Shown one piece after another: positions 20,541 to 33,400 of a stretch of 64,000 nt of DNA (position 1 is its first letter; the number at the start of each line of letters is the position of its first letter). The stretch spans positions 18,419,728-18,483,727 of the forward strand of contig OY987229.1 of NCBI GenBank assembly GCA_963920705.1, given 5' to 3'. This stretch comes from Odiellus spinosus (Eukaryota > Arthropoda > Arachnida > Opiliones > Phalangiidae). The position numbers and the translations under genes are program-made. The notes below the pieces were generated by a model, which saw only the letters and a program-made list of their open reading frames with translations, was not told the DNA's origin and did no database searches.

Positions 20541-23011
20541 AAGCAAGAAAAGAAGATCAATTTAAAGAGGCTTTAAAAACCGGATCTACATTTGGGATAG
20601 AATAACACGTTGGACTATATACGTTATATCTTGTTAGTCAAAACACGGACTAATCACTATTGAACTATTTGTGAGCATGATTATGCCAAAATATGCACTG
20701 ATTGACAATTAATTTAGGATTGTCAATTGATTTTTCGAGTAGTTAGCCCTTGGGCAAAACAAATAATGCATTTAAGTCATCATTTTAGGCTTAACTATAA
20801 AAAACGTGCTCTATTTTTCCCAGTGAAAATCGGGCATATTTTTATTACTTATGTGAAGTTATGTCTACCAGGATCGCTGCTGTCAGTGGGAGAACCAGTC
20901 ACTTTATAGAAACAGACTGAGTTGTCCATCTATAATTATCCATGTCTCTACGTTCCATACTTTATAATTAACACCTGTTAATGTGTCTGAACTATTCATT
21001 ATATAAAAAAAATCACCCAAAAGTAATATAATTTTCGTGCCGAGTCAAAATCTGGATCTAAAAAAAATGTCCTAGGAAAAAAAAAAAATACAAAACTCTT
21101 CTGTCCTTATCTTATGAGAGTGAAAGTTTATTAGGCTTCTAAAAAGGTGTTAGGTATATGTAGGACCTTTAACGGAACGAAATTATGTAGCAACCCCCAC
21201 CAACCTTAGATCGAGTTCACACCTATACCAAGAACTCGTAGAAGAACGTGAGAACATTCATTAAAAGGCAATTTTTGCAACATAAATCATACTTTTCCGA
21301 TTTTGAGGGCGGAACCTCTTTTTGTTAAATTGAATAGCGCATATTCGGAAAAATGAAATATTACAAGTCCAATAGAGCAAAGATATTTCAACTACTTACC
21401 CTGTATTCGAATTGTAGTGAGTGCTAGCTGGACGTTTCAGAATTGGCTCGGTGGACTCTAAAATTTATATCGTCTTGAGTAGAATGAGGGATAAAGTTAA
21501 TGGTCCAAGAAGTATAACATCAGGTGCCAATGTTGTTAATTAGTTTTTAATTGTATAAATAGATAACAAATTGAATTTTAATATCACGAATATTACATTC
21601 TCTACACGGTTAAAAGATAATTGACTGTATACTAAAATCGTGCATTCCGACTTCTCAAGAAATTTTACAATCTGAAATTTCATCGAAATATATTTAGGCT
21701 TAGCTAGTTTCAATTCGAAACTTCGATAATTAATTGCCAATTACTAAAAAAATCTTTGGTGAGTTTTAATAATGTTTTTGACCAATTTTAACAGTTCAAA
21801 TATTCTAAATAACTTTGTATCAGAGTCCAGTATGCATTTACGAGAAGTATTGATACTATACAAATAAATACCTTGATCTTTGACAATTACAAGTCACCGT
21901 GGTCAGTATACCATAATAGTTTATCCATTTTTCCAATTGCTATACGCAGCTAGTGCGAACGAAGATTTATTAGGAAATGTCGGAGGCGGGGGAAGGAAGA
22001 AAAAACTCTAAATGAAAAAAAATAAGGTTGACCGTCCTCTGAAACGACGATAATGTTGGTCCTATGATAAAAGACAGAAGGAATGAAGCTACCCCTAAAA
22101 AAAAATTGCGCGCCAAATAAAATGTCGCGAGGTATTTCCACCCTCGTTATCATCGCTCTATAACTTTCATGTGATAAGAGAATAACTGCTAGAACAAGTT
22201 ATGGGACTCGGATCCCATATATACTCTACAGTCCAAGATGAATTGGGGACGACTACTTTTTCACCTATGGGGTTTTAACGTTATATATCAATGCGCCTAA
22301 ACTTTCCCAATTATGTCAATTCTTAACAAACAGAAGTTCACAGTTTTATTTCAATTGGAGAAGGCAATTCCTTCCAAACCATGTAAAGTTAATATTCCTT
22401 TAGATTAATTATAATTTCTACAAATTATAATTATAATTATTTGTTCTTGCACAAGTTTCATTCTCACAATTTTATTTCCATTGGAGAAGGCAATTCTTTT
22501 CTGTATTTGTGAAATGATTGGTTCGAAAGTAAAATTTAATTAGTTACAGGTGATGCCTATTTAATATTATCGCTGCAAACTATGGGTGGGATGAACTTTT
22601 CTCTATAACGTAGCTTTCAAATCTTTTTTATATAGACGACATTGGAATTTTGGTTCTTATAGTATGGCTCTTGCTACCCAAAAGTCATTTACAGTTTTTT
22701 GGAACTCTTTTCCAACAAGTTTTTTTTTCAGACCACCTTTTAAGTTTTGGCAAGGTTTAGAAAGATTGAAACAATGTCTGTATGCTTTCACTGATCAAAA
22801 AACCTTACCATAAGTATGGCAATTAATATATAGATTAAAATGATTCTACCTTGAATTGTCATTACACTAAAAACCATTGGTTTCTGCGCAAGAACGGTTC
22901 TATTATGTTGTTTTTTTCAGTTCAGAACTTTGATGTCCTGGATTTTTACTACTCCTAGGTCAAAGACACTACTCCTAAAGGGAGACAGTCTGAATATATT
23001 ATTAGTATTCT
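20541..23011. other. AT-rich stretch without gene
   Basis: No recognisable exon. A duplicated phrase, ATTTCAATTGGAGAAGGCAA (about 22348) and TTTCCATTGGAGAAGGCAAT (about 22476), about 128 bp apart, suggests a diverged local duplication. Open frames up to 67 codons are unsupported. Confidence 0.45.
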
Positions 23012-23178
23012 TTAAAGGCCCTATCTGCTCTGAAACTTGCCCCTTTAAAATGCTCTTCACTTACGCACGCAGCCTAGCTTTGACTGTACAATTTGTTTTG
23101 TACAACGTCGTCTGCTAAGCTAGAAAAGAAGGCAACTTTAAAGGGGATTTTAAAATCGCAGAGAAGTCCCTTTAAAAA
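23012..23178 (+). mobile_element. Short inverted-repeat element with TTTAAAGG ends
   Basis: The left end is TTTAAAGGCCCTATCTGCTC; the right end reads GCAGAGAAGTCCCTTTAAA, its inverse with small differences. The interior holds the CCTAGCTTTGACTGTACAAT block and CGTCTGCTAAGCTAGAAAAG shared with 20338-20540. At about 167 bp without an open frame it fits a MITE. Target duplications could not be set because the flanks are low-complexity. Confidence 0.6.
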
Positions 23179-26100
23179 GTTTCTTTAGGTAGTTGGCAAT
23201 GTGACCTTGCAAACGTGAAAGACTTCTATCTCTGACCTCGACGGTGGGGTCATCACCCTAGTGGGAGAGATAATTATAATTTTCTATGATCGGAATCGAT
23301 GTCAAAGTGGTTTTCGAAGAGCGCACGAAGTAAATTAAGTTTTAAAATTGCCAAAAGTATATATTTTCTTGGATAGTTTTTCAATCAGTTGTCTGTCTTC
23401 CTTTAAAAGAGAAAATCGTTAAAAATGTTGGACCTTTTTTTAGGGTGAGGGAGTCCTCCCAAACTTCGAGCAGATCTCTTAAAATGTTTCAAATTGTTTT
23501 ATTTTGTTTCTTAGAGTTGAAATAGTATAGTATAGGTTCTTTCGAAATTGAATTTCTACTCGTTAACTACACGCTTGTACATTCTTTTTTTTTATTTTCC
23601 CTTTCTAGAAACTATTTCAGACTCTTTTTTTATTAAGTATGTGAAAAGAAATTCTTTAAAAGTGCATCCCAATACCAGTACTCGTAAAGTAACACGAATT
23701 TTACACCAGTTTTCAGGAAGTTTTGTCAAAAAGTGTACACTTTTATATTCGGGACTTCGTCTAGTTTATTAGATGATCATAAATGATTAAATTTAGATAT
23801 TTATCTTAATGACATTTAAACATTAGATTAAAAACGCGTATCATGTGTATTGCTTCGTAAATTTACAATATAAATCCTGTAATGTCAGCTTCTTTTTGTA
23901 CACAGATGTAGTAGTGGGGAAGCACTTTTACAGGCGCTTGTAACAAGTACTATGCACCTTTTAGAAACTAATTAAAACCCTAATATCTTGTCGAATAATT
24001 CTCAAACCTATTGACTTAGTTTTATTTTTAACTCCTTTTTGTCATTTATTTTTAATCGATAAAGGTTTAGCTTCGTAAGCGGGCGATAACGAAGAGAAAT
24101 TACACTTGGCAAACATCTCCCTATGTAAATCCTTTTTGCTTCAAACAAGAGCCACGCGGAAAAGAGATTCAGAGTCGAAGTGAACGGATGCCGTTCTTGC
24201 CCCGGGGACTCCGACGATGAGTTAGGCTTAGCTTAGAGCCGGAAACAATTCGTCACCAGCCGACCAAAAAACGCGGCTTGACCTTTGAACTCCCCATCAT
24301 CTTCGCCTTATCCAGGGTTATTAATAAACTTTTCCCCACGGGCCCGCCTCTCTCCTATCTACCTATCGCGAATATCTTCTTTTCCCTAACCCCGTTTCTT
24401 CGCTAACTGGCTTTGAAATAATTACGGAAGAAGGGTTATTCTTGATGTACGGTTCCAAGGATAAAGCTCCCACGTCTTTTCTCTTTTCTTAATACAGTTA
24501 TATTTCTCTGTTCAATAAGAGTTGGCTTAATGAGATAAAAGCCGAGGTGGTTTGATACGCAATGTTAAATCTCATATTGATAAAAGTAGTTCCATCTCAA
24601 CTCCCATAGATATAGATCAGAAAGAAAACTTAAGCTGGTTTAAAGTAATGCTGTCTCAATTATTTTGGAAGGTATAGGGATAGTGCTCTAATCTTCTGTT
24701 ATTCATATTTTTTCGGATATTTTCGAATTAAAAAATGAAATTTGTAAATTCCGATAATAGTTGAAGTGATAAAGATGTACGCTCGTCCCGTTTTTTTTTT
24801 AGAAATGATTCGCTAAATCTGAATGGATCTCTAGAAGAAAATATATACCCAACACAAAGGCGTATATTTGAATCGTTTTTTAACGATCTTACGAAAATGC
24901 TACTCAAATTTAATTTGGAGTTTCATGAAAACATTGTGACAGCATCACTTTAAAAGATTAATTTGAATATGTGCCTAAGGTATTTCCAAGATCTAAAGGT
25001 TTTGACGAAAGGTTTTGACTAATGAAGTTGTTCCTTTAACTCCCCAGTTGTTGATGATTAAAATTTATTTTAAGTTTTATTTAAGTCTTTTATATTGTAC
25101 ATACTTTTATAAAGTTTAGTCATATGCTTGGATCTAAAACTAATCAGATTAATTAGTTCTAGAAAAAACACTTATTTCTTTTTTTATTTTCAGATGTAAC
25201 TTAATCACTGGTAGCAAATACAAGAAATGTCGATGAATCCTGCAAAACTATTGAAGACAGCTCTTCAATCTTCGATAAACCGTAAGTTAATGATTCAAAT
25301 ATTAAATCAATTTTTAATGTAAAGCTTACAAAACGCGGGAAAACCTTCATTCCCGCCAAATATTTCCCGCCAATAAACTTATTCTGAAATTTAGTTTTCT
25401 CCGCTATGATAGATGTCGCTACGTGTCCCATGAAATAATTCATTTTTCAAAATATAAATAGATGGCGCTCATGGTACTAAAAATTTCTAAGATATAAATT
25501 GAAATCAACGTAACCTAGGAGTACTGTTTAAACCTGTACAACACATATATACGCTTTATCATAAGTTGACAAATAATATAGAACAAAAAAATGCGGGAAA
25601 AACATTATTATAATGAAAAGTATATTATAATTAATATAATTTGTTTTAAACTTATTTTGAGCTGTTCCAAACAGACAGGCGCCTTTTTTTGCTAATCTAA
25701 ATATATTTTCCTGATTATCATCGCCCTAAATTTAATCCATGATATCAGTAATTCCTTAATTATAATTTTTAATTATCTCGTAACATTCTAACGTCGTAAT
25801 TACAATTTTAACGGTTTAACCTCAAAAAAACACTCTCACGCTAATAAAAATAAATTTGACACAATACTTGAGAGTCAGAGGGAGATTTCACTTCGTAAAA
25901 AGATATCTGCAGTTCACAATTCTCTAATATAATAATATATAAACAGTTTTCTTATCGACACTGACGTCAAAGTAGTTTGTTCATATAGAGCCATCATTAT
26001 CCAAATTAGAAACCATTTTATGTATGAGAACTAAATAAGAATAGATAGTAATATCCATTAACGCGATAACCTGGCTATAAAACCTAAACTAGGCTTAGCG

Positions 26101-26979
26101 TAACATCGACCATTTAAGCCTAATTTTTTTTTATCGTTGTCAAGCCGAAAAATGGTCCTAATGACCGGGCTCCTGAAAAGGGCATTGACATCATATACAT
26201 TTTTATTCGCTAACAATGTTTCATTAAAGACATAGTGAAAACGGATTGATACAGTATGTTAAAACTAATAGTGAATAAAACTAGTTAAAACAAAGTATTC
26301 GCGAACAGCTGCGCGTAACATCGTTAAGAATAAAACGGCCCACTAAAGACACATGTCCCTATTTAAGAGGGATTTTGGAAAACAAGGCCTTTAAGGGTTA
26401 AAGAAGGCTCAGCGGGGGGTTTTGGTCCTAATTTGAATACGATTTTATTACCACGTAGAAGCTGTTTAAATTTAAAAGAACGGATATAAGTAAAGTTATA
26501 AAAGCATACATGTATTATCAAGAATGTATTTAATTTAATTCAGAGAGAATTACTATATTTAAATGGTTTTAAAACTTTGTTCCAAAAATATCATTGGTCT
26601 ACCAGTTTAAATATTCTAAAATTAAGTGTTAGAAGTATAAACGTAATCATTTCTTGCGGTTTTTTGCGTTTTTTCTCGTTTTTAAAACAAAACTTTGTAT
26701 TTAATTTTGGCCTAAGATTAATTAGTTGTGTATTTCATCACAAAACGTTCTGGAATTGTTCCTAATTACTTGGGAAACGTGTAGCTAAAAATGAACAGCT
26801 TTTGAATTTGTTTTCGGAATCACCATGCCAGAAAACGTATTCTAGTATTTTTTCACAATTTTTAGACACGTTTTTGGTGTTTAAATGAATTTCTAAAGTT
26901 TGGTAGATTTGAATAATTTAAGTAAATATAAATTCGGGCCAAACATTAATTCGACCTTCAACGGCGACATTAGATACAA
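23179..26979. other. Stretch without gene, with two short dispersed repeats
   Basis: Contains two members of a roughly 45-bp dispersed repeat (24549-24592 and 26242-26290). A moderately GC-rich patch at 24160-24420 has no splice-flanked open frame. No gene recognised. Confidence 0.45.
24549..24592 (+). repeat. Short dispersed repeat (GTTAAATCTCAT...AAAAGTAGTT)
   Basis: Reads TTTGATACGCAATGTTAAAT followed by CTCATATTGATAAAAGTAGT. Similar strings with the same spacing lie at 26242-26290, 38065-38112, 53055-53103 and 58015-58062, all on the plus strand. A short conserved box outside coding DNA suggests the tail or core of a SINE-like or MITE family. Confidence 0.55.
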
Positions 26980-27352
26980 TAGATCTCAAGTTTGCCTTGG
27001 CTACGCGCATCACGTGACCAAGAATTCTCCACTCTTAATAATCTATAGAGGAGTAGTTGACGACCAGCGCCGAACTAGTTGCGCCGAAATGCACCTCCAG
27101 AATGAGCGGGAAACAGGGGGGAAGCTTGTAAGCTAGCCGACGGCAATGCCGCCGGTAAGCGGTAAGCGCGTTTGAATGAGAAAACAGGCCAGGGAGAGTC
27201 CAATTTTCCTTCACCCCTACATCCTCCTTGCTTCGCGCGCGTCACGGTTTCCATAGATTTTAGTTTAGTTTCAAATTAGGTGTGTGATCGAGTTTATTAG
27301 TGTCAAATTGTGGATTAAAAAGCTACCTTCGAGCCTCCGAAATTAAATTACG
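26980..27352 (+). promoter_or_regulatory. CpG-rich promoter-like region and 5' leader
   Basis: Compared with its AT-rich surroundings this segment is rich in CpG (ACGCGCATCACGTGACC, GCCGACGGCAATGCCGCCGG, GCTTCGCGCGCGTCACGG), includes a CACGTG E-box and lacks a clear TATA box. It leads directly into an ATG with a strong splice donor at 27365. Promoter function is inferred from composition and position only. Confidence 0.4.
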
Positions 27353-28645
27353 ATGTTAAAATTGGTGAGTGTCATAGTTTTTACGTATTTAATTGAAGTT
27401 CCTAATAAAGCTAAGCTAAGCCTTGGCTATTTTGAAACGCCAAATTTGGTTTTATACACATTTGGCTTTTTAGGGTTAACGAAGCGTTGTTAAGAATAAT
27501 TCAATGGGGTTTTTCAAAACCGTTGTGACGCCTGGAAACATGAGGGAGAATGACTTTCCAAATAATGTATGAACCCTGATTAAATTCGTTGCTTTCTGGT
27601 ATAGTGAAAGGGGGAACTTGACCAACGCGTGAGTGTAGTAATTAGATTAAATTAATTCCTGATAAATTGCAAAACTTCGAGCTATAAGGAAACACTAGCT
27701 AAATTAGCAGAGCTTTTGTAACAAACGAATATATGAAATCGCTGTGGTAAGTTTCTATCAGAATGTTACTGAAGTATGCATGCAGGGAGGATATAACATT
27801 TCTTCGTAGATGCTATTCAAAGAATATCCAAAATTAGAGTAATAAAAAAAAGTGGGGGTCATCGCTAAAGGTTATAAAGAGTTTTTCTCTTTAATATTGC
27901 GTTTAAAGAGATAGTGCCACACGATTTTGAGAACGTTTTTTAATGTTTTGAATAATTAAGGAATTAAGTAGTTAAAATTTTAAGAAACAACCTCATGTAT
28001 TGTTTCGAAATGTTTTTCTTCCATTGAGGTCGCTTTCCGGCCGTCGTCAACAGCCCCAAATTTTAATTAGGTCAAGTAATATTTGAGGAAGGGCCGGAAT
28101 TATCCCCTCTGATGATCTGGGTAGGGGCAAGCAAATTTTATTTAGGATCGGACCCACTATGGCTCTAATGTTTGCTAACCCTCCTAACGCACTACGTGTT
28201 ATAGTTCATGGGGGTCATCCATAATGATAATTTTCTTAAGTTTGTTCGCTTTATTTGATTTATTTAAATATATCATTGATTTATAATTAATTCTTCATTA
28301 TTTGTGTATTTATATCACAGGTTGTGTTTTTTTGGGACGACTTCGAGACACCGATGGAGCAGCCAGAGGCCGACCAACGACTGGATCAAGATAATGGCGG
28401 TCCTGATAAGAGAGGGTCGCGGGAACCAATGAATAAACACAAGTACAATGTCAAGGTGTGTCGTTGAAAGGTTCCCGAACGCGTAGTGTACTGTCATAAA
28501 GTCAAAACATGGTCGAACTTGAACTTTTCGCGTGCGTTTGGAATACGTTTAGGTCTTATTTTTCGCGTTTCGCAGTGTCCGAACTATTCGCGTGTTAGGT
28601 TTAGTTTTGAAGACGACGTCAATCTCATCATAGATCATCTACATT
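27353..28645 (+). CDS. First coding exons of an unidentified gene (5'-partial prediction, continues beyond)
   Basis: Three exons join in frame: 27353-27364 (MLKL, donor GTGAGT), 28321-28455 (45 codons, acceptor TTATATCACAG, donor AAG|GTGTGT) and 28576-28645 (acceptor TTTCGCAG, donor CATT|GTAAGT, ending in phase 1). The middle exon encodes FWDDFETPMEQPEADQRLD followed by a charged stretch ending MNKHKYNVK. The third adds CPNYSRVRFSFEDDVNLIID and HLH. The ATG of MEQPEADQ (ACCGATGG) is an alternative start. All three are richer in GC and stop-free compared with flanking DNA. I recognise no domain or family. No downstream exon with compatible phase was found to 64 kb, so the next intron may be very long. 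An internal poly-acidic and basic N-terminus of a regulatory protein is possible but unproven. Confidence 0.45.
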
Positions 28646-29672
28646 GTAAGTACTATATTTTTTTGACTTGTATCGTCCAGTTTTGTCCCTGTATCGTTAT
28701 GTCGTAGATCTCGAAATATATTAGAGTGAGACAATACTTATTTAGAAGAACTATGAGTCTTATAAGACCTTACTGTTCTTAGCTCAAGTCCGGTTTATAA
28801 TAACTAAAGTAATTGAAATATGACCTTTCTTATACCGGTAAGGTCAAATTATTTTTATACTGTCCCTTTCCTTTAAATTTTCATCAAAGTAAAGGACAAC
28901 AAAATATTTGAATATTTTCAGGTAATATCATAACGAGTTATATAGGCTAGGAACAATTTATAAAAAATTTAAGAAATATTGGATTTTAAGTGTCAGGGAT
29001 GGGGGGAGGCAAAATGTAACAATATATTTCATTGAAGCACTGTATAAGCCGCGGATAACAACTCGAAACACACGCTTCTAAATTTTGATACAAACTCTGA
29101 ACTTTAATACTCTTTTCAACCTAGATCTTGAAACTTTAATTTAAAAGAACTTTGAAAGCTTTTTTTCCTTGGATTTTTTTTTCTCAGGAAAAACCGAAAG
29201 TGTTATAGGGACATGGCAGCTAGTAGCTTTAAGATCTATAAATTTCTAACAGCCAATAAGTAGGAGTGCTATCTCGATTTATATTTTTATATATAACTAC
29301 TAACTCTCGCGACAAATAATACTCTTTTTTTTCTCATCCAAAATAACATTCGTTTTCGGTTCCCACACATCCAATCTAAAGAGCTTAAGTTTAATCTAAC
29401 ACTATAACATATCGAGAATAAAGTTATTATACCTTTTATTCGCGCCATTGCTTAGATTAACGTTTTAAACTTATATTTGTAAAATTCGCTTCGTTGGAAA
29501 GTATTAACTAATCCAAAATTCTTATAATATATTTAATTCAAACGTATATGGAAATGTTCTAATCGTCGTACTTTGGTGATTGTATTGAAGCTATATCCAT
29601 AACGTAGTCTGTAGTGCAAAAGCTATGCTTTATTTAGATTAAAATTATATCATGACTATAAAGTAGGCAGCA
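28646..29672. other. Putative long intron, start
   Basis: AT-rich, stop-dense DNA after the last exon of the unidentified gene. Candidate acceptors at about 28931 and 29187 do not give a usable frame (the latter produces an immediate stop). Nothing else is seen. Confidence 0.4.
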
Positions 29673-30404
29673 TTTGAAAGATTAACCAATAGAAAGCTTT
29701 CATTAGAAAGGAGTAGCCAATAGAAAGCTTTCCTTAGAAAGGAGTAGCCAATAGAAAGCTTTCCTTAGAAAGGAGTAGCCAATAGAAGCTTTTTTAGAAA
29801 GGATAGCTAATAGAAACGTTTTCTTAGAATGGAGTAGCAAATAGATCATTTTCCTTAGAAAGGAATAGCCAATAGAAAACTTTCATTAGAAATGAGAAGC
29901 CAATAGAAAACGTTTCTTAGAAAGGAGAAGCCAATAGAAAACTTTTCTAAGAAAGGAGTAGTCAATAGAAAATTTTCCTTAGAAAGGAGTAGTCAATAGA
30001 AAATTTTCCTTAGAAAGGAGTAGTCAATAGAAAATTTTCCTTAGAAAGGAGTAGTCAATAGAAAATTTTCCTTAGAAAGGAGTAGTCAATAGAAAATTTT
30101 CCTTAGAAAGGAGTAGTCAATAGAAAATTTTCCTTAGAAAGGAGTAGCCGATAGAAAATTTTCCTTAGAAAGGAGTAGTCAATAGAAAATTTTCCTTAGA
30201 AAGGAGTAGTCAATAGAAAACTTTTCTAGGAAAGGAGTAGTCAATAGAAAACTTTTCTAGGAAAGGAGTAGTCAATAGGAAACTTTTCTAGGAAAGGAGT
30301 AGCCAATAGAAAACGTTTCTGGGAAAGATGTACCAATAGAAAACATTCTGTAGAAATTAGTCGCCAATATAATTTATTTTTTGAAAGATTAGTAAATACA
30401 ATTT
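29673..30404 (+). repeat. 31-bp minisatellite, about 22 copies
   Basis: The core unit is AATAGAAAATTTTCCTTAGA followed by AAGGAGTAGTC (31 bp). Central copies (about 29946-30230) are almost identical, while the edges decay (AGCCAATAGAAAGCTTTC on the left, GCCAATATAATTTATTT on the right). Edge copies read CCAAT where central ones read TCAAT. The gradient of identity is typical of arrays growing by unequal exchange or slippage. No coding frame runs through it. Confidence 0.95.
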
Positions 30405-33400
30405 ACTTATTATATATATTTTAAAATTTAGTCGTAAAATACCTAGTAAGTTTCACCTTTTCCCAAAACATATAACTACAAATACAAAGGGATTGGGTGG
30501 TGCGAAGGGATCGAATAACGCGGATAAGGGTCAGGATCTGGGAAGAGAGTATCGTTACGTCTGGACCTCAAGCTGGACGTCCACAAATGTAACGGGTCGA
30601 AGAAATAGGGCGCTCTCGCGAAATATCGTAAAAAGAGACTGACCATGCACGACTGACCAATATAATGTCTCGAGGAGTCAGAAGGTTTTTATCAAAAAAC
30701 AAAGAGTAACGAAAGATAGTGAGGTAAAAGTGGAAAACAAAGTTAGCGCGTATTAAATCGTTGATATACGACGGCGTTCGGTTGCCAGGCGTGAAAATGT
30801 CAGCTTTTTCCTTTTTGCTTTTCTACTTTTATTTATCTCAAATTGCCATATAGTCCATTCCACCACGATTTGGAAGCACGTTCCAAACGATGTAGGCTAA
30901 ACGTTATCTAGATGATTTGTTGCCCTAGAGATAAAGTTAGCCCTGGTTCGCGCGTACTGATAACTGGAAGTGGAAAAGATTGTATACTTGTTTTCTGAAT
31001 TATTGTTTACCTCGACCTGAATAGGACCTTTCCTTTTGCACTTTTTTATGGATCAGTTTGTAAACTATACAGCGAACTAAATGTATTTTCACTAACGCGT
31101 ATGTTAAACCATCCTCCATATGCATACTTTAGTGAGATACAGTTTAACGAACTCTATACGTGCCGTTTAAAACTAGAATGTTCCAGATTTTAAATAGATA
31201 ATTTGATTTCTATTTTTTAATATTAAAAATATAAGCCGGCTTTTATTTATGCTAATATATCATGCTCCTTTTGTTCAGGGGTGGGCGGTACCTTTTTAAG
31301 TCCACATAAATAAATCTGCCATTCGTAAAAGCTTCGTGAATTTTAGATTCGATTACTATACGAAGGCTTAGAGTCACACTATTTAAAACCAATATTCCAA
31401 ATTTTGCAACTCCGGGCTGACGCGTTTTTTAAGAAAATTCAAAATTAAAATGACAAAAATGTAAATATTTAGATTATTCCGCTTGATTGCAACGTAAGCA
31501 ACGATAATTTAAATACCTTTTATTAACGAGACACGATACTTCATGGTTTAAGACCTTAAAACTATTAATAATTTCGAGCTCCTTTTCAATATATTCTCGC
31601 ATTTAGACTAGTGGATAATCTAGAGTTTTATCCAGATTAAAATTTTAAACGAGTCAACATTAGAAAACAAATATTCGTTTCGAAAGTATAGAAGTTAGAA
31701 AACTACTTAAACAATCTATTAATCTTAATGAGAAAGCTCTTTGATCCGATTTGTTTCTCTGCTCCGCGCGGATATAGTCCTTTCCAATTTGAATTAGTAG
31801 CGCGGGCAAAGTTAGGGAATTTAGTTGTATACTTAGAGATAGCGATTAACATAGCTTCAATTCAAAGTGAAATTCGTTACAGTACAAAAGATAAACCGCT
31901 TCTGTTGTCGAACAGTTTTCAAAACTATACTTTGAATCCCTTTTGAGGTTTAACCTGGTGTATTTAACCGCGACTGTTAAAAATACATTCAAATACGGGT
32001 CACGAACAAATGTGACTCTGTAAACTATTCCATTAGCAACGCGAACAATTTGAAACAAAGATATAATTTATACCTTTGATTGGTTTACTTTGAAATAAAT
32101 GTCCATGAGTTATACGTGCTGCTAATTCAAGGTGGAATAGAGTTCAATAGACTACAATCACATTTTATTTTTAGATTTCAAGTCGTATAAATTTCAGGGT
32201 TGGATTTGAATTTAATCTTCAAGTCGGATTAAGAGCAATGGTGAGAAGGGAAAGGTTAACACGGGTGGTTTGGTTTACTCTCTGGGTTAAGTCTCTATGA
32301 CTGGTGAATAAATTTTGGCTCAAAACTGTAATATATCCCATGCTACCAAATTTGTCTGGTTTAAATCGGGTTAATCTCGAAAATCTGATATTTTAAACTT
32401 CAATATTACTGATTGACTAGGCCATCGATTAAAACGATAAGGAATCGTTAAAAAACCACTTGTTGTTAGGCGGAATTCTCCGTGTAGATTCGTGGAACAC
32501 TTATCCTTAAGAAAATAATTGTATACTTCTGGTGTTAGTTGTTAAGTTCGGCTTTTAATATAAATTTGAACGCCGTTGAGATAAACTTTACTCTCTATTC
32601 TTTTGTGCTAAAATTAGAAGATAGGTGGAAAGTTTCTAACTTTGCTTTATATTTGAAAATGTTCAGTTGGTGTGGTCAGTCGCATTCAAATTGAAACTTG
32701 GGAAATGCTCTTCCACCTTTGTTATTTGCTTAAGATATGGAAATTCCCTTAATTTCAGTTTTGGGCGGTTTAAAATGAATACAGCTCCATTCAAAATTTT
32801 GGTTTCGTGTTGTTAAATTATGTCTCCTTATAATTAATTTTCTAGCAGTTAGATTCTATGCAATATTCCGAGTATCAACAGAGTGTTTTAGAAACTAGTC
32901 TAAAAAAATTCTTATGATTTAACTTTGGTTTTCTTGCACACAAAATGGGTCTGGCTTATTTTTCGGTTTGAAATGATTTGTTTTTCTAAGATAGCTCAAA
33001 ATTAAATTATTGACGTAGGATAGTATTATTCTGAAACATTATTGATAAGTATCAAATTAGGTACTTTCACAAAAAAGACCCCGTTAGGTTCTATAACTGG
33101 CATCCATGATTAAGTACCGCTATAAAGAAAGATATAAACCCTTTCATATTGTTCAAATTATCAATGAAATCTCATAATCTTTAAATATCTGTCAAAATAG
33201 AGTATATTTAAACCTATTTTCAGTCAGATTTTTGTAATTCGAGGAGAAGGTAAAGATTAATGCTAATATTATTGTTACGAATTAAGCTACCACGTTGAAA
33301 TAAGTTCATATCTACTTTGAAATAGGTTTTTTCCATCTAAAGTTTTTAATTACAATAAACGCAAACTTTTAATTTTTTGAAATCTCTAATAATTTTACAA

